Shown: in pieces, positions 48,805 through 60,201 of the stretch
How the letters are laid out: each line of letters starts with the position of its first letter
Position numbering within the stretch: the stretch's first letter is position 1
From: Salmonella enterica subsp. diarizonae
GTDB lineage: Bacteria; Pseudomonadota; Gammaproteobacteria; Enterobacterales; Enterobacteriaceae
Length of the DNA: 64,000 nt
Assembly (NCBI RefSeq): GCF_008692785.1
Contig: NZ_VXJV01000002.1
Span: forward strand, 434,001 to 498,000
Reading direction: 5' to 3'
Translations under genes and position numbers: made by a program
Notes under the pieces: model-generated
The model's input: only the letters and a program-made list of their open reading frames with translations
The model's database searches: none
Told to the model about the DNA's origin: nothing

Positions 48805-50346
48805 CTACTCTTCACCTTTCTTCTGGCTCAAACCATACTCACGCAGCTTATTGGCGATGGCTGTGTGCGATACCCCCAACCGTTTCGCCAGCTTACGCGT
48901 ACTCGGATAGCTACGATAAAGCTGGGTCAGAACAGAACGTTCAAAACGACTGGTAATATCATCCAGCGAGCCTTCCATCGCATCCTCGCCGACGGCCACC
49001 GTCGCGGCGTCGTAATCAGGCAGCAGAATATCCTGCGGCCGTAGCTCATATCCTTCCAGTTGCGTCAGCGCCCGATAAATCGCGTTTTTAAGCTGGCGTA
49101 CGTTGCCCGGCCAGCCGTAACGAGTGAGTACCGTACTCAGATCGGCAGACAGTTTCGGTCGCGGAACGCCCTGTTCGTCGGCAAAACGCGCCACGAACAG
49201 TTCCGTCAACGGCATAATATCCTGCGGACAATCGCGCAACGGCGGCAAATTAAGCGTCAGAACGTTAAGTCGATAATAGAGATCTTCGCGAAACAGTCCT
49301 TTTTGCACCAGCTCCACCAGATTTTTCTGCGTGGCGCAGATAACGCGGACATCAACATGAATTTCGTGATCTTCGCCGACGCGACGGAACGTACCATCGT
49401 TGAGAAAACGTAGCAGCTTCGCCTGCATACGCGGCGACATTTCGCCAATTTCATCCAACAGCACCGAACCGCCATTCGCCTGTTCAAAGAAGCCTTTTTT
49501 ACCTTCCGGCGCATGACCGAATAGTTCGCTTTCTACGGCATCTTCCGGGATTGAAGCGCAGTTCAGCGCCAGATACGGTTTTGCTGAACGAGGGCTTGCC
49601 TGATGACAGGCATGGGCGAAAAGATCTTTGCCGGTTCCCGTATCGCCGGTAATCAGCAGCGGCGCGCTGAGCATCGCCAGTTTGCGCGCCTGCTCAACGA
49701 CGTGTTTCATCTTTGCGCTCACAGCAATAATCTGACTAAACGCGCTCAGATCCTGCACGGACAAATTCTGTAGCTGCCGCCCCATACGAATCGTGGATCG
49801 CAGCATCACTACCGCCCCGGTCAACACGTATTCGTCATTTTCGTTTTGTAAATGTACCGGCGTAATCTCCATCAAGAAGTTTTGCCCGTTGATCACCACA
49901 TGTTCGTTATGGGAACTTTGCGGGTTACCTTCCAGCCAACGCTGAAAATTGAAGCCGTTGATTAATTGCGCGGCGGTATGATGTCGCATTCGCTCCTGAC
50001 TCTGGGCAAAGAGCTGACAACTCGCCGGGTTCGCCATCTCCACTTTACTTTTCATATCCAATGAGAGCACCGGCTCTGGCAACGCCTCAAGCAACGCGCT
50101 CAGGGCCAGATGTTCACGTTCGGACGGCATCCAGGGAACGGTACGGACATCCGTTACGCCGGAAATACGGCGGATTTCAGCCATCAGGCGGCTAAAGTCG
50201 GTGAATTCCAGCTCAGCAAAATTAAGATAAATTCGCCCAATGGGATCAATCTCGATTCCGCGTAAATCAATGCTACGTAACACCAGTAAATCGAGTAATT
50301 CGCGGGTCAGACCAAGTCGGTCTTCACAAAAGACTTCCAGACGCAT
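48805..50346 (-). CDS. tyrR: Transcriptional regulator TyrR
   Basis: A 513-residue regulator of aromatic amino acid biosynthesis and transport. An N-terminal ACT domain (MRLEVFCEDRLGLTRELLDL) is followed by a PAS domain. The AAA+ domain has Walker A GDTGTGKDLFA and Walker B GGSVLLDEIGE, and the C-terminal helix-turn-helix is KLAKRLGVSHTAIANKLREY. The start at 50346 matches E. coli; an ATG four codons upstream is in frame. No lesion is seen. Confidence 0.97.
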   Translation of the reverse strand: MRLEVFCEDRLGLTRELLDLLVLRSIDLRGIEIDPIGRIYLNFAELEFTDFSRLMAEIRRISGVTDVRTVPWMPSEREHLALSALLEALPEPVLSLDMKSKVEMANPASCQLFAQSQERMRHHTAAQLINGFNFQRWLEGNPQSSHNEHVVINGQNFLMEITPVHLQNENDEYVLTGAVVMLRSTIRMGRQLQNLSVQDLSAFSQIIAVSAKMKHVVEQARKLAMLSAPLLITGDTGTGKDLFAHACHQASPRSAKPYLALNCASIPEDAVESELFGHAPEGKKGFFEQANGGSVLLDEIGEMSPRMQAKLLRFLNDGTFRRVGEDHEIHVDVRVICATQKNLVELVQKGLFREDLYYRLNVLTLNLPPLRDCPQDIMPLTELFVARFADEQGVPRPKLSADLSTVLTRYGWPGNVRQLKNAIYRALTQLEGYELRPQDILLPDYDAATVAVGEDAMEGSLDDITSRFERSVLTQLYRSYPSTRKLAKRLGVSHTAIANKLREYGLSQKKGEE

Positions 50347-50493
50347 GAGAACCTTCACCTGAATAATGAACCATTGAATAGATGATAAGCCACTATTCGG
50401 CTGGCAGGAAGGATTCTGTCAACAAATATTGACAGCATGACGGAGAAATGGGCGCTGCGGCGTAAAGCCAGGCAGTCAGCGCCCTGTGAAGGA

Positions 50494-51555
50494 CTATTTT
50501 TCAGGCGACGGCTTACTCTTCTGTAGCGTCTCTTTTAGCTGACCGATAAGCTGACGGCGAAAATCGCCGAGGCGTGGTTTATCGTTGTCGATCCACGGCA
50601 ATGGCCGACATAACTCCATCGCTTTTATTCCCAACCGAGCCGTAAGCAGCCCTGCGCCAATCCCCTGCGCCGCGCGCGTGGAAAGGCGTGCCGCCAGATC
50701 CTGAGACATCCAGTCCATACCGACTTCACGCACCAGCTCACTGGCTCCCGCAAACGCGATATTCAGCAACACCAGGCGGAACAGACGAAGACGGCTGTAA
50801 TAACCAAGTTCAATGCCATACAGCGTTGCGATGCGGTTAATCAGACGTAAGTTACGCCAGGCAATAAACGCCATATCCACCAGCGCTAACGGGCTGACGG
50901 CGATCATCAGAGTCGACTCTGCAGCAAAACGGCTAATCTCACGCCGCGCCTGCGCGTCTAGCACCGGCTGCACCAGATGCGCATACAGACCGACGATTTC
51001 CCTGTCGTTTTGCGTTTCGTGAATAGCGGCATACCAACGTTGTAATGCCGGGTGTGATTGATCAATCCCCGCCTGCTGCGCCAGTTTTTCGCAAAACGCG
51101 CGACCTTTCCCGACGCTATGGCTATGTAACAGTTCACGCGCCTCATCCCGCTCATACGCCCGTTGGCGCAATCGCCATAATCTTCGCCACTCTGTGACTA
51201 CCGATCCGACGCCAGCGCCAATGATCAGCGCGCCTGCGGCACAGCCGCCTAAAGCGACCCAATCCTGGGTTTGCCAGGCATTCATTGTCCACTGTACGCC
51301 TTGCCCTACCACGCTCGCGCCAAACAGCGCCAGCCCTCCCATCACCATTTTACGCCACAGGCTACGTTTGGGGCGCAGCGCGGCATCGACCGCCGCTTCT
51401 GCCGCGTCTTCATTTTCCGGGCGCTCATCGATAGCCGCAGGCGCAAATGTACGCGACTCCGCTTCGCTGAAAGTTTGCTGCGCTTTGAAGGCCGACGTAG
51501 GTGCCTCCTTCAGCGGTTCTGCAAAATCAATACGCGGTTTTAACGGTTCGCTCAT
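50494..51555 (-). CDS. ycjF: Inner-membrane protein YcjF
   Basis: A 353-residue DUF697-type membrane protein with a charged N-terminus and two adjacent hydrophobic segments near residues 70-115 ([35 protein letters not shown]). A C-terminal helical domain contains [20 protein letters not shown]. The function is unknown. Its start overlaps the ycjX stop by 4 bases, so the two are translated together. Members are stress-associated in enterobacteria. Confidence 0.92.
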   Translation of the reverse strand: MSEPLKPRIDFAEPLKEAPTSAFKAQQTFSEAESRTFAPAAIDERPENEDAAEAAVDAALRPKRSLWRKMVMGGLALFGASVVGQGVQWTMNAWQTQDWVALGGCAAGALIIGAGVGSVVTEWRRLWRLRQRAYERDEARELLHSHSVGKGRAFCEKLAQQAGIDQSHPALQRWYAAIHETQNDREIVGLYAHLVQPVLDAQARREISRFAAESTLMIAVSPLALVDMAFIAWRNLRLINRIATLYGIELGYYSRLRLFRLVLLNIAFAGASELVREVGMDWMSQDLAARLSTRAAQGIGAGLLTARLGIKAMELCRPLPWIDNDKPRLGDFRRQLIGQLKETLQKSKPSPEK

Positions 51556-52949
51556 CGCAGCTTATCTCCTATTAAAAACTCCAGCGCAGCGTCCAGACGA
51601 ATGTGCGGTAATGGTTTATCAACATCCATCACCTGCGGGCGAAATGCTTCGAACTGAAAACCCTGACTATCCCAAAATGCTTGACCCGGCAAGCGGGAAG
51701 GTACTTCGCCGGGGTACACCGTTAACGGCGTGCCGTCACTCAAACGGTTTCCACGTAAAGCCGGGATTTTTTCACCGTTGACCTCAATTACGCCGCTGGT
51801 GGTTGCCTGCACTGAAGCCAGCCCCAGGCAATCCATACTAATGCCTTCAAACGCGGCATTTTGCCAGGCGTCCTGAATGAGCTGCTGGAGTAAAGCTACC
51901 ATATTGGCATGTTGATCAAGGGTAACATGGTCGGCTTTCGTCGCGGCAAACAGCAATTTATCAATTACCGGTGAGAATAATCGGCGAAACAGCGTCCGCT
52001 GGCCATAGTGAAAACTTTGCATCAACTGCGTCAAGGCGAGACGCATATCATTAAACGCCTGCGGACCGCTATTGAGCGGTTGCAGACAGTCCACCAGCAC
52101 AATCTGGCGATCAAAGCGTAGAAAATGATTTTTGTAGAATCCTTTGACCACTTTTTCACAATAGTAGTTAAATCGTTCGCGCAGCATTCCGGCGTTGGTT
52201 TGTTTATCCGCCTGCGCCAGTTTTGACTCGCCGAAAGCGTCCACATCCGGCCACGGGAAAAACTGCAACGCCGGCGCGCCCGCCATATCGCCCGGCAAAA
52301 CAAATCGTCCAGGTTGAATAAAATGCAATCCCTGCGATTTACACTGATGCAAATAGTCCGTCCAGGCGACGGCAATCTCCGCCAGCCGGTTTTCATCGGC
52401 GGGCGCCAGCGGATCGAGTCCTTCGCAAAGCAGCCGCCATTTCGCGGCCCACTCAGCCCGTTGCCCTTGCAACAAACCGTTCATCTGACGGGACCAGCTT
52501 AAATAATCCTGAGCCAGCATGGGCAGATCGAGTAACCATTCACCAGGATAATCCACGATCTCCAGATACAATGTTGAGGTATCTTTAAAATGGCGCAGCA
52601 GAGAGTCGTTTGAGCGATAGCGCAACGCCAGCCGAATCTCACTGACGCCGCGCGTCGGTGTGGGCCAGGCGGGAGGATTGCCATAAAGCTGGAGTACCCC
52701 CTCGTCGTAGGTAAAACGGGGAATACCAAAATCACGTTGAGGCACGCGCTTTACGCCAAGCAGACGTTCTTCGCGTACCGCGCTGAACAATGGCAAGCGA
52801 GCCCCCGCGTGAACATTAAGCAACTGGTTAACCATCGCCGTGATAAACGCCGTTTTACCGCTGCGGCTCAACCCGGTTACGGCAAGACGCAAATGCCTGT
52901 CTACCCCACGGTTGACCAGCGCGTTGAGTTCAGTTTTAAGTCGCTTCAT
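51552..52949 (-). CDS. ycjX: YcjX family P-loop protein
   Basis: A 465-residue DUF463 GTPase-like protein. The P-loop is [12 protein letters not shown] near residue 26, a D-x-x-G-like [14 protein letters not shown] lies near 140, and a possible base-specificity motif is ATKADH. The start at 52949 (MKRLKTELN) matches E. coli; an upstream in-frame start at 53042 is rejected. In E. coli the gene is under heat-shock sigma-32 control. First gene of ycjXF. Confidence 0.94.
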   Translation of the reverse strand: MKRLKTELNALVNRGVDRHLRLAVTGLSRSGKTAFITAMVNQLLNVHAGARLPLFSAVREERLLGVKRVPQRDFGIPRFTYDEGVLQLYGNPPAWPTPTRGVSEIRLALRYRSNDSLLRHFKDTSTLYLEIVDYPGEWLLDLPMLAQDYLSWSRQMNGLLQGQRAEWAAKWRLLCEGLDPLAPADENRLAEIAVAWTDYLHQCKSQGLHFIQPGRFVLPGDMAGAPALQFFPWPDVDAFGESKLAQADKQTNAGMLRERFNYYCEKVVKGFYKNHFLRFDRQIVLVDCLQPLNSGPQAFNDMRLALTQLMQSFHYGQRTLFRRLFSPVIDKLLFAATKADHVTLDQHANMVALLQQLIQDAWQNAAFEGISMDCLGLASVQATTSGVIEVNGEKIPALRGNRLSDGTPLTVYPGEVPSRLPGQAFWDSQGFQFEAFRPQVMDVDKPLPHIRLDAALEFLIGDKLR

Positions 52950-53100
52950 TGCCATCCTGTTGAGCCTGAAGAGAAGAAAATTATAATGTATGCTTATAGA
53001 AATGGGGGCAGGTTGTTGATTATCAACCGCCTGTGTTGTCATCCGCGAGTGAACTCCATAAGATGTTCACTATTCGCTCTTGGATGGAGTTTTCAGGAAT

Positions 53101-54111
53101 ATGTCCCCCACTATTTATGATATCGCGCGTGTTGCGGGAGTTTCAAAGTCGACGGTGTCGCGCGTTCTCAATAAGCAGACGAATATCTCACCGGAAGCGC
53201 GCGAAAAAGTCCTGCGCGCCATTGATGAATTACAATATCAGCCAAATAAGCTTGCCCGGGCACTGACAACGTCCGGTTTTGACGCCATTATGGTTATTTC
53301 CACCCGTTCAGCAAAAACCACGGCGGGGAACCCTTTCTTCTCAGAAGTGTTACATGCGATTACCGCCAAAGCAGAAGAGGAAGGGTTTGACGTGATATTA
53401 CAAACTTCACGTAGTACTGAGGATGATCTGCAAAAGTGTGAAAGTAAAATCAAACAAAAATTGATTAAAGGCATCATTATGCTTAGCTCGCCCGCAGACG
53501 AAACCTTTTTTGCACAACTGGATAAGTATGATGTCCCGGTTGTTGTTATTGGTAAGGTTGAGGGTCAATATAATCATGTTTATTCGGTTGATACGGATAA
53601 TTTTCGCGACAGCATTGCGTTAACAAACGCCTTAATTAATAACGGTCATCACCGTATTGCCTGCCTCCATGCGCCGCTCGATTTCCACGTTTCTATCGAT
53701 CGGGTTAATGGTTATAAAACCAGTATTACCGCACATAACCTCGTTCTGCATGAAAAATGGATTATTGACGGTGGTTATACGCATGAAAGCGCGCTGTTAG
53801 CCGCCAGAGAATTATTAAGTCAACAACCGTTGCCGGATGCCGTATTTGCTACCGACAGTCTGAAACTCATGAGCTTATATCGCGTGGCCGCCGAAAAAAA
53901 TATCGCTATTCCTCAGCAACTGGCCATTGTTGGTTACAGTAATGAGATGCTTTCCTTCATGTTGACGCCACCGCCGGGCGGGATTGACGTGCCAACGCAG
54001 GCATTAGGTGAAGAAAGCTGCCGCTTACTATTTAATCTGATTGCCGGAAAAAAAACAGTCACAAATATTACCGTCAAGACACGCATTTCGTTAACAGGAT
54101 CGTTGGCTTAA
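53101..54111 (+). CDS. ycjW: LacI-family regulator YcjW
   Basis: A 336-residue repressor. The N-terminal helix-turn-helix is [20 protein letters not shown], then the hinge helix [11 protein letters not shown], then a periplasmic-binding-protein-like sugar sensor. It sits at the end of the ycj cluster and is the expected regulator of that operon in E. coli. The start at 53101 has a CAGGAAT Shine-Dalgarno; an ATG at 53080 is an alternative. Convergent with ompG, with 30 bases between stops. Confidence 0.93.
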   Translation: MSPTIYDIARVAGVSKSTVSRVLNKQTNISPEAREKVLRAIDELQYQPNKLARALTTSGFDAIMVISTRSAKTTAGNPFFSEVLHAITAKAEEEGFDVILQTSRSTEDDLQKCESKIKQKLIKGIIMLSSPADETFFAQLDKYDVPVVVIGKVEGQYNHVYSVDTDNFRDSIALTNALINNGHHRIACLHAPLDFHVSIDRVNGYKTSITAHNLVLHEKWIIDGGYTHESALLAARELLSQQPLPDAVFATDSLKLMSLYRVAAEKNIAIPQQLAIVGYSNEMLSFMLTPPPGGIDVPTQALGEESCRLLFNLIAGKKTVTNITVKTRISLTGSLA

Positions 54112-54141
54112 AGACTGGGGCATCAATCTGCCCCAGTTCAA

Positions 54142-55047
54142 TTAAAAGGCGTAGTTAATACCTATCCCGGCATAGTGGAATTTATCGCTCTCACCTTCGT
54201 CATGGTCCTCCCATTCAAAGGCATATTCCAGCGTCATTGACAGGCCGTTCTGGAAGTCATATGCATATAATAATCCCAGTCGGTTGAAGTCATGGCCTTC
54301 ACGCTCAGGATCATCCTGCCAGTCCCAGTTAGTCCAGCGATCAAGCCCAATACGAGTATAGGGCGTCAATGTCGTATTGCCTAAGGAGATCGGCAAGTAA
54401 GCGCGGATTTCCTGAGTAGAGAATTCGCCGTTATTACGCGACTTATCTATATTAAAACCACGCTCAAGATAATAGTTAGTTACCATCGAGAACATATCAT
54501 TGATCTTGTACGTAAAACCTGTTTCGCTCTCTACACGGCTGTCGGAATAACCCGTTATCGATAACTCATTGACAAACTGATACATAGCGAGCCAACCACC
54601 AAAACGTAAGTCGTCGCTGAGTTTAATATCCCAGTCTGGTTGTACTTTCCAGCGCTGCATATTCGCGGTATCTTTCCCGGGCTCATCTACATAGTGATAG
54701 CCATAATTACGAAAACCACCGGTCAAGCCAAAATTAACGTCGTCGCTTTCCAGTAATTGATAGCGAATTTCCAGCTCCGGACGATCAAACCAGGTACCAC
54801 GTTTACCTGCACTATAATCGACCGGACCTTCCTGGTAATACGCCAGCGAAATTTTCCATGGTCCATTTGCTGCATTAAAATAGATGGAAGGTTCACCCAG
54901 TCCATCCATATCTTCCGCCTGACCTTCGACGTTTTCTATTTCGTACATGGCACCAATATTAAAATGCCAGTCATTTTTTTCGGCAGCTTGTGCGCAAGCC
55001 ATTCCTGCGCACATAACTAGCGCAGTAGAGGACAGTAAGGTTTTCAT
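54142..55047 (-). CDS. ompG: Monomeric outer-membrane porin OmpG
   Basis: A 301-residue porin with a signal peptide (MKTLLSSTALVMCAGMACAQ, cleavage near ACA-QA). The mature 280-residue chain has alternating strands for a 14-stranded barrel and a C-terminal Phe (GIGINYAF). OmpG is a non-specific monomeric pore for sugars. Similarity to E. coli OmpG is clear over the whole length (ENVEG, DYSAGKRGTWFDRPELE). It lies last in the ycj operon, 75 bases after ycjV. Confidence 0.95.
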   Translation of the reverse strand: MKTLLSSTALVMCAGMACAQAAEKNDWHFNIGAMYEIENVEGQAEDMDGLGEPSIYFNAANGPWKISLAYYQEGPVDYSAGKRGTWFDRPELEIRYQLLESDDVNFGLTGGFRNYGYHYVDEPGKDTANMQRWKVQPDWDIKLSDDLRFGGWLAMYQFVNELSITGYSDSRVESETGFTYKINDMFSMVTNYYLERGFNIDKSRNNGEFSTQEIRAYLPISLGNTTLTPYTRIGLDRWTNWDWQDDPEREGHDFNRLGLLYAYDFQNGLSMTLEYAFEWEDHDEGESDKFHYAGIGINYAF

Positions 55048-55122
55048 TTTTATCCCTTGTTAAAATATAAATAAAATGACACTAAAGTTGGAGAAGCGAA
55101 CTCCCCCAGAGATGTTTTATCG

Positions 55123-56202
55123 TTAAATGGCGACTTCAGTTTCTGCATCAAAGAAATGGCATTTCGCCATATCAAAATGGATGGTGATATTATCTCCTGC
55201 ATAATAGTCATTCATTGCTCCGGCACGGACCACCAACTCGTGCCCCCCAACTATGGTGTACAACATAAATTCCGCTCCGGTAAGTTCCGCAACGCTAATT
55301 TTCGCAGTGGCGTTATTATCGCTACTGGTTTGCGGATGAATATCTTCCGGACGAATTCCCATCACCACGGCTTTATGTTCATATTCCTTCGCTTTTAATA
55401 TCTGTAATTGTTCTTCAGCAATGGTTAATTTAAGCGTTTCGGTAACAAACTTATTACCGTCAATCGCGCCACGAATAAAATTCATCGCTGGGGAACCAAT
55501 GAATCCGGCCACAAACATATTCGCCGGATGGTTATAGACGACTTTTGGAGCGCCAACTTGCTGAACAATACCGTCTTTCATAATGACAATACGCGTCGCC
55601 ATCGTCATGGCTTCGGTTTGATCATGCGTGACATAAATCATGGTAGTATTTAGTTTTTGGTGCAGCTTGCTAATTTCCGCACGCATCTGAACGCGCAATT
55701 TAGCATCCAGGTTAGAGAGCGGTTCGTCCATCAGAAATACGCCTGCTTCCCGAACTATCGCCCGGCCCAGCGCCACCCGCTGGCGCTGACCGCCGGATAA
55801 GGCGCCAGGTTTACGTTTCAGATAATCCCGCAGCCCCAGAATCTGCGCCGCCCAATTGACGCGTTCAGCAATAATCGATGGCGCGATCTTCTGCATTTTC
55901 AACCCAAAAGCCATGTTGTCGTAGACGTTCATATGCGGATATAGCGCATAGTTCTGAAAAACCATCGCAATATTGCGCGCCTTCGCCGGGACGTCATTCA
56001 TCCGCTGGCCGTCAATCAGTAAATCACCTGCGCTAATTTCCTCCAGACCGGCAATCATCCGCAGCGTGGTGGATTTACCGCAGCCGGACGGACCGACAAA
56101 GACAATGAATTCTTTATCAGCAATTTCCAGGTTAAAATCTTTAACCACTTGAACCTGGTTATCATATATTTTTTGAATATGTTGCAGTGAAAGTTGTGCC
56201 AT
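55123..56202 (-). CDS. ycjV: ABC transporter ATPase YcjV (sugar, MalK type)
   Basis: A 359-residue importer ATPase. Walker A GPSGCGKST is near residue 37, the signature is LSGGQRQRV, Walker B is VFLMDEPLSNLD, and the switch His is in YVTHDQTEAM. The C-terminal regulatory OB domain is complete (MGIRPEDIHP). It pairs with the permeases YcjO/YcjP and binding protein YcjN. In E. coli K-12 this gene is annotated as a pseudogene; here it is full length. The start at 56202 (MAQLSLQHI) has AGGAATC-type spacing upstream. Confidence 0.94.
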   Translation of the reverse strand: MAQLSLQHIQKIYDNQVQVVKDFNLEIADKEFIVFVGPSGCGKSTTLRMIAGLEEISAGDLLIDGQRMNDVPAKARNIAMVFQNYALYPHMNVYDNMAFGLKMQKIAPSIIAERVNWAAQILGLRDYLKRKPGALSGGQRQRVALGRAIVREAGVFLMDEPLSNLDAKLRVQMRAEISKLHQKLNTTMIYVTHDQTEAMTMATRIVIMKDGIVQQVGAPKVVYNHPANMFVAGFIGSPAMNFIRGAIDGNKFVTETLKLTIAEEQLQILKAKEYEHKAVVMGIRPEDIHPQTSSDNNATAKISVAELTGAEFMLYTIVGGHELVVRAGAMNDYYAGDNITIHFDMAKCHFFDAETEVAI

Positions 56203-56212
56203 GTTGATTCCT

Positions 56213-56872
56213 TTATGCATTTAGCCAGAAAGCCGATAAACACGACCACGTCAGATATTCCGTCGAAGGGAGAAGCAATCCCGCTCCCGTGAGTGATTCG
56301 CCAATACCTACGGATCGCATTCCACACGCGTTAATCGCCGTTATCCCCGCTTGTGCGTCTTCAATACCGATACATTTTTCCGGTACGACGCCTAACCCTT
56401 TACAGGCGGTAATAAAAATCTCCGGATCTGGTTTTGAACGTGTAATTTGCGACGCATCGGCGCAAAAATCAAAAAGGTCTTCAATATCAAGCGCCTGTAA
56501 AATAGCGGGCGCATTAAGCGATATCGAGGCGAGCGCTGTCGGGATCTGCAACCCGGCCAGAGTATTGAGTAATTCCCGAATCCCTGGCAAAACGGAATGG
56601 GGCGTCAACTGGCGTAACGAATTGACATAAATTGCGTTTTTACGCGATGCCCAGTACAGGCATTCACTCTCACTCAATGTCCCCTCTCTTCCGCCATGCC
56701 GTAAAATACGCCGCAATGACGCCATCCGGCTAATGCCCTTTAAACTGTCATTGAAGACTTCATCAATAGCTATGCCCATTTCATCGGCAATCTGTTTCCA
56801 CGCCATAAAATGAAGATGCGCGGTATCAGTAATGACACCGTCTAAATCAAAAATGATGGCCTGAGGTTTCAT
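56213..56872 (-). CDS. ycjU: Beta-phosphoglucomutase
   Basis: A 219-residue HAD-superfamily enzyme that converts beta-D-glucose 1-phosphate to glucose 6-phosphate. The nucleophile motif is [11 protein letters not shown] at residues 8-18, the second Thr/Ser loop is TALASIS, the Lys motif is [10 protein letters not shown], and the last Asp pair is [10 protein letters not shown]. Its substrate is the product of the phosphorylase YcjT, with which it overlaps (ATGA). Confidence 0.94.
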   Translation of the reverse strand: MKPQAIIFDLDGVITDTAHLHFMAWKQIADEMGIAIDEVFNDSLKGISRMASLRRILRHGGREGTLSESECLYWASRKNAIYVNSLRQLTPHSVLPGIRELLNTLAGLQIPTALASISLNAPAILQALDIEDLFDFCADASQITRSKPDPEIFITACKGLGVVPEKCIGIEDAQAGITAINACGMRSVGIGESLTGAGLLLPSTEYLTWSCLSAFWLNA

Positions 56873-59139
56873 TCACCCTCCATGGTAGCGGTCCCAATTA
56901 CAGGTAAAATAACGTTGCGTCGGGAGAAACATTGCTCACCGTCAATCGTCGTCGGCTGGCCGCAGATCCACATCTCGACAGCGCGCGTGCTGCTAACCTG
57001 AATGCTTTCCGCGCTTATCGTGATAAAGAGTTCAACGCCTTGCCACTGTAGCGGAAAGGATAATTCGGACCACACTTCAGGCAACGTCGGCTCCAGATGC
57101 AATTCTCCCTGGCGGACGCTAAGACCAGCAAACCCTTGTATCGCCCCCAACCAAATGGCCCCCGTTGCGGCGGCATGAATGCCATCGTCACAGCTATGCG
57201 GGTCATCGCCGAGATCGATACGCGCCCCATCACGCCAGAATTGATACGCCATTACGGGGTCGCCACAGCGGGCCGCCACGATGCCATGAATCGCTTTACT
57301 TAAAGAGGAGTCATGGATAGTACGCGGCTCATAAAAACGAAGATTTGCCAGACATGTCTGCGACGTAAACAGCGTCGGCAGCATATAAGCCAGCATCACC
57401 ACATCCGCCTGTTTAAGAATTTGCATCTCATTGACTTCTGCGCGGGAGTAATCCAGCAAAATGGTTTGTTTACCCGCCTTCGCTTTATATTGCGCTAAAT
57501 CGATAACCGGCTTACTGAGGAACGTATCATCCTGTGGCAATACGCCATCTGGTTGAATCTCTGGTAGCCAGAGACGTTGTAAAAAATGTTCGGCGCGGTA
57601 AATAAAAGCCTCGTCCGCGCACTTCTGTGAACGGGCGAACTCCAGTGACTGTTCCACATTGTAGCGCGCCATATAATTGGTAAAGGCATTGTTATTGACG
57701 TGCTCGGTATATTCATCGGGGCCAATAACGTTATGAATTTCCAGACGACCATTCACCTCTATCGCGCGACTCATCCAGAATTTAGCCGTTTCCATTAACA
57801 GCGCCATTCCCTCACGGGACATAAAGTTGATATCGCGGGTGGCGTGCCAGTAATGAATGACCGCCCAGGCGATATCGGCGACGAGGTGATGTTCCGCCAA
57901 CGCAGAGGCGACTTTTTGCCGTAACCCGGTACGGATATTGATTGCCGCGAATTCCGGCGTTTCTTCCTCTCCGCTGCGCGCGCTTTCCCACGGGAACAAA
58001 GCGCCCTGCCAGCCATTGCGCCTCGCCTTCTCGCGTGCGCCAGGCAAATTATGCCAGCGGTAGCGCAGCAGCCGCCTGGCGGTTTCTGGTGAGGTAAGCA
58101 GATGGAATGGCAGCAGGAACACCTCGGTATCCCAGAAAACGTGACCTTTATAACCTTCCCCGGTAAGCCCCTTCGCAGCAATACTGCTCCGCTCATCGTG
58201 CTCCGGCGTCATGATGCGTAAATGATAAAGCGCGAGATCAAGCATCTGTTGATCGTCACATGCTGTACTGACAACCTTCACACGGTGACATCGCCACCAT
58301 GAATGCCAGTTCGCCGTTGTCTCTGCCAACAACGCGTCATAGCCCTGCCCGACACAGTTTTCCAGCAGCCGTAGAGACTGACGCCCCCAGCTTTCGAGCG
58401 AATTTCGCCTTTCGGAGCTCCAGTTAACCCACGTCAGTTTTTCCAGCACAAGCCGCTCGCCGGCTTTTACCTGCGCGTTGTTATGCTGCATCAGACGGCG
58501 ATCTTTTGCCGTGAAACAACGCTGCACGCCACCTTTTACGCAGCAGTATGAGGAAATGGCAATATCGTTGCGTCCATCCTGAGTGGTGTAGATCCCCTGC
58601 AGATAATGCTGGCCAAAAACCCTGATCTGCGCCTCGTCCAGATGTTGACGACCATGATTAGTCATCGTGGCGTCAATACCGGTGGAAAGGGCGATACTGG
58701 CATCAGCGTCCAATGGCGTAATAGTCATCTCCATCGCCAATAACGATAACTTCTCAGCGGAAACGAAACGTCGGCTGTCAATCGCAAAGCGCATCCCATT
58801 CGGCGCCCGCCAAATCAAGGATCGACGCAACTCACCGCTGGCAAAGTCGATTTCCCGACGCCAGCGCTCGATCGTTCCGCTCAAAAGCGAAAAAATTTCG
58901 CCATTCAATGTGATGTCGACGCCAATCACATCGGGGATATTGACCAGTTCATTTATCTCGCCGCTCCCAGCCCGATGATAGAGACCCGCCAGAAACATAC
59001 CGCGAGTTTGTACCGTATACGCTTCTTCATGGCAGGCGCGAACACCTATATACCCATTGCCTGAAGCCATGAGCGTGGCATATTTATTCAGACGATGCGG
59101 GCAAAACCCCGGATCGGTTAATATTGCAGGCTTTATCAT
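56869..59139 (-). CDS. ycjT: Kojibiose phosphorylase-type glycoside phosphorylase YcjT
   Basis: A 756-residue GH65-family inverting phosphorylase. The substrate-side motif [19 protein letters not shown] is near residue 335, and the catalytic Glu lies in [18 protein letters not shown] near residue 485. E. coli YcjT phosphorolyses kojibiose to glucose and beta-glucose 1-phosphate. The start at 59139 forms an ATGA overlap with the ycjS stop and is chosen over a GTG four codons upstream. Confidence 0.94.
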   Translation of the reverse strand: MIKPAILTDPGFCPHRLNKYATLMASGNGYIGVRACHEEAYTVQTRGMFLAGLYHRAGSGEINELVNIPDVIGVDITLNGEIFSLLSGTIERWRREIDFASGELRRSLIWRAPNGMRFAIDSRRFVSAEKLSLLAMEMTITPLDADASIALSTGIDATMTNHGRQHLDEAQIRVFGQHYLQGIYTTQDGRNDIAISSYCCVKGGVQRCFTAKDRRLMQHNNAQVKAGERLVLEKLTWVNWSSERRNSLESWGRQSLRLLENCVGQGYDALLAETTANWHSWWRCHRVKVVSTACDDQQMLDLALYHLRIMTPEHDERSSIAAKGLTGEGYKGHVFWDTEVFLLPFHLLTSPETARRLLRYRWHNLPGAREKARRNGWQGALFPWESARSGEEETPEFAAINIRTGLRQKVASALAEHHLVADIAWAVIHYWHATRDINFMSREGMALLMETAKFWMSRAIEVNGRLEIHNVIGPDEYTEHVNNNAFTNYMARYNVEQSLEFARSQKCADEAFIYRAEHFLQRLWLPEIQPDGVLPQDDTFLSKPVIDLAQYKAKAGKQTILLDYSRAEVNEMQILKQADVVMLAYMLPTLFTSQTCLANLRFYEPRTIHDSSLSKAIHGIVAARCGDPVMAYQFWRDGARIDLGDDPHSCDDGIHAAATGAIWLGAIQGFAGLSVRQGELHLEPTLPEVWSELSFPLQWQGVELFITISAESIQVSSTRAVEMWICGQPTTIDGEQCFSRRNVILPVIGTATMEGE

Positions 59140-60191
59140 AATTCCACGCACGTTCCTGTTTCAGCGGCGTGATATAACGCTGCCACCAGTTGTTGAATGA
59201 CGAATCCCTGTTCCGCATCCGCAATCATGACGAGCCTGCCCTGCACATGATTAACGAAGGCTTCCATGCTGCGAAGATGGCGATTGTCGTCCGCAGTATC
59301 TCGCCTGAACAGGACATTTAATTCGCCATTCAGGTCGTTATATATCTGTGCCGGAAAGAGCGTTGCCCCGGCTATATCGCCGCAAAAGTTCACATTCATC
59401 ACGGATTGCTCCGGAATATTCAGAGCAAAGGCGGTTTCGAGACGTAAGATGCCCCCGTTGTGGAATTCAATCGTGCCGAACAGTGAATCCTCAACGGTAT
59501 AAGTCGCGGGGTCCCACTCGCCAAATTGGCCGCAGTGTTTACGCGTACCAATTTTCTGATAACTGTGCGCGCAAACGCGTTTTACTGCCGGAAACCCCAG
59601 TACATACATCGCCGCATCCAGCATATGAATACCGATGTCGATCAACGGCCCGCCGCCCTGCAATGCCTTGTTAGTAAATACGCCCCACCCTGGAACGCCG
59701 CAGCGACGCAATGCCCGGACGTTGGTAACATAAATCTCGCCGAGCGTGCCGGACATTACCTGCTCACGCAGCAGTTGGGTATCCAACGCAAAGCGATGGT
59801 GAAAATCATATGCCAAAACTTTCTGCACCCGCCGCGCCGTATTGCACATCTCCAGCGCTTCTTCCGGCGTCATCGCCGGCGGCTTTTCACACATCACATG
59901 ACAACCCGCCTTTAACGCCATCATGGTGTGTTCATAATGAAAACGATTTGGCGAACAAATGCTGACGATATCCGGTTGAACATCGTGCAACATTTTTTCC
60001 GGATCGTCCCAGACTGAACCGCTACCGTATTTATCTGCCAGCGCTTGCGCCTGAGACAGGCGGCTGTCACAGACAGCCACCAGTTCCAGATCGTCGCGGG
60101 TGCAGTAGTACGAAGCATGAACTTTGTCCGCTACCTGGCCTGCGCCGATAATGGCGACCCGCAGCGGAGAGCTTGTCATTGCACTTTTCAC
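59136..60191 (-). CDS. ycjS: NAD-dependent glucoside/guloside 3-dehydrogenase YcjS
   Basis: A 351-residue Gfo/Idh/MocA-family oxidoreductase. The Rossmann motif VAIIGAGQVADKVHA is near residue 11, the catalytic motif is CEKPPAMTPEEA with the active Lys, and the C-terminal domain has GGGPLIDIGIHMLD. In E. coli YcjS oxidises D-glucosides at C3. The start is taken as GTG at 60191 to match E. coli; ATG at 60179 is possible. Upstream in-frame codons to 60317 lie inside ycjR. Confidence 0.9.
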   Translation of the reverse strand: MKSAMTSSPLRVAIIGAGQVADKVHASYYCTRDDLELVAVCDSRLSQAQALADKYGSGSVWDDPEKMLHDVQPDIVSICSPNRFHYEHTMMALKAGCHVMCEKPPAMTPEEALEMCNTARRVQKVLAYDFHHRFALDTQLLREQVMSGTLGEIYVTNVRALRRCGVPGWGVFTNKALQGGGPLIDIGIHMLDAAMYVLGFPAVKRVCAHSYQKIGTRKHCGQFGEWDPATYTVEDSLFGTIEFHNGGILRLETAFALNIPEQSVMNVNFCGDIAGATLFPAQIYNDLNGELNVLFRRDTADDNRHLRSMEAFVNHVQGRLVMIADAEQGFVIQQLVAALYHAAETGTCVEL

Positions 60192-60201
60192 GGAGATCCT
60201 C

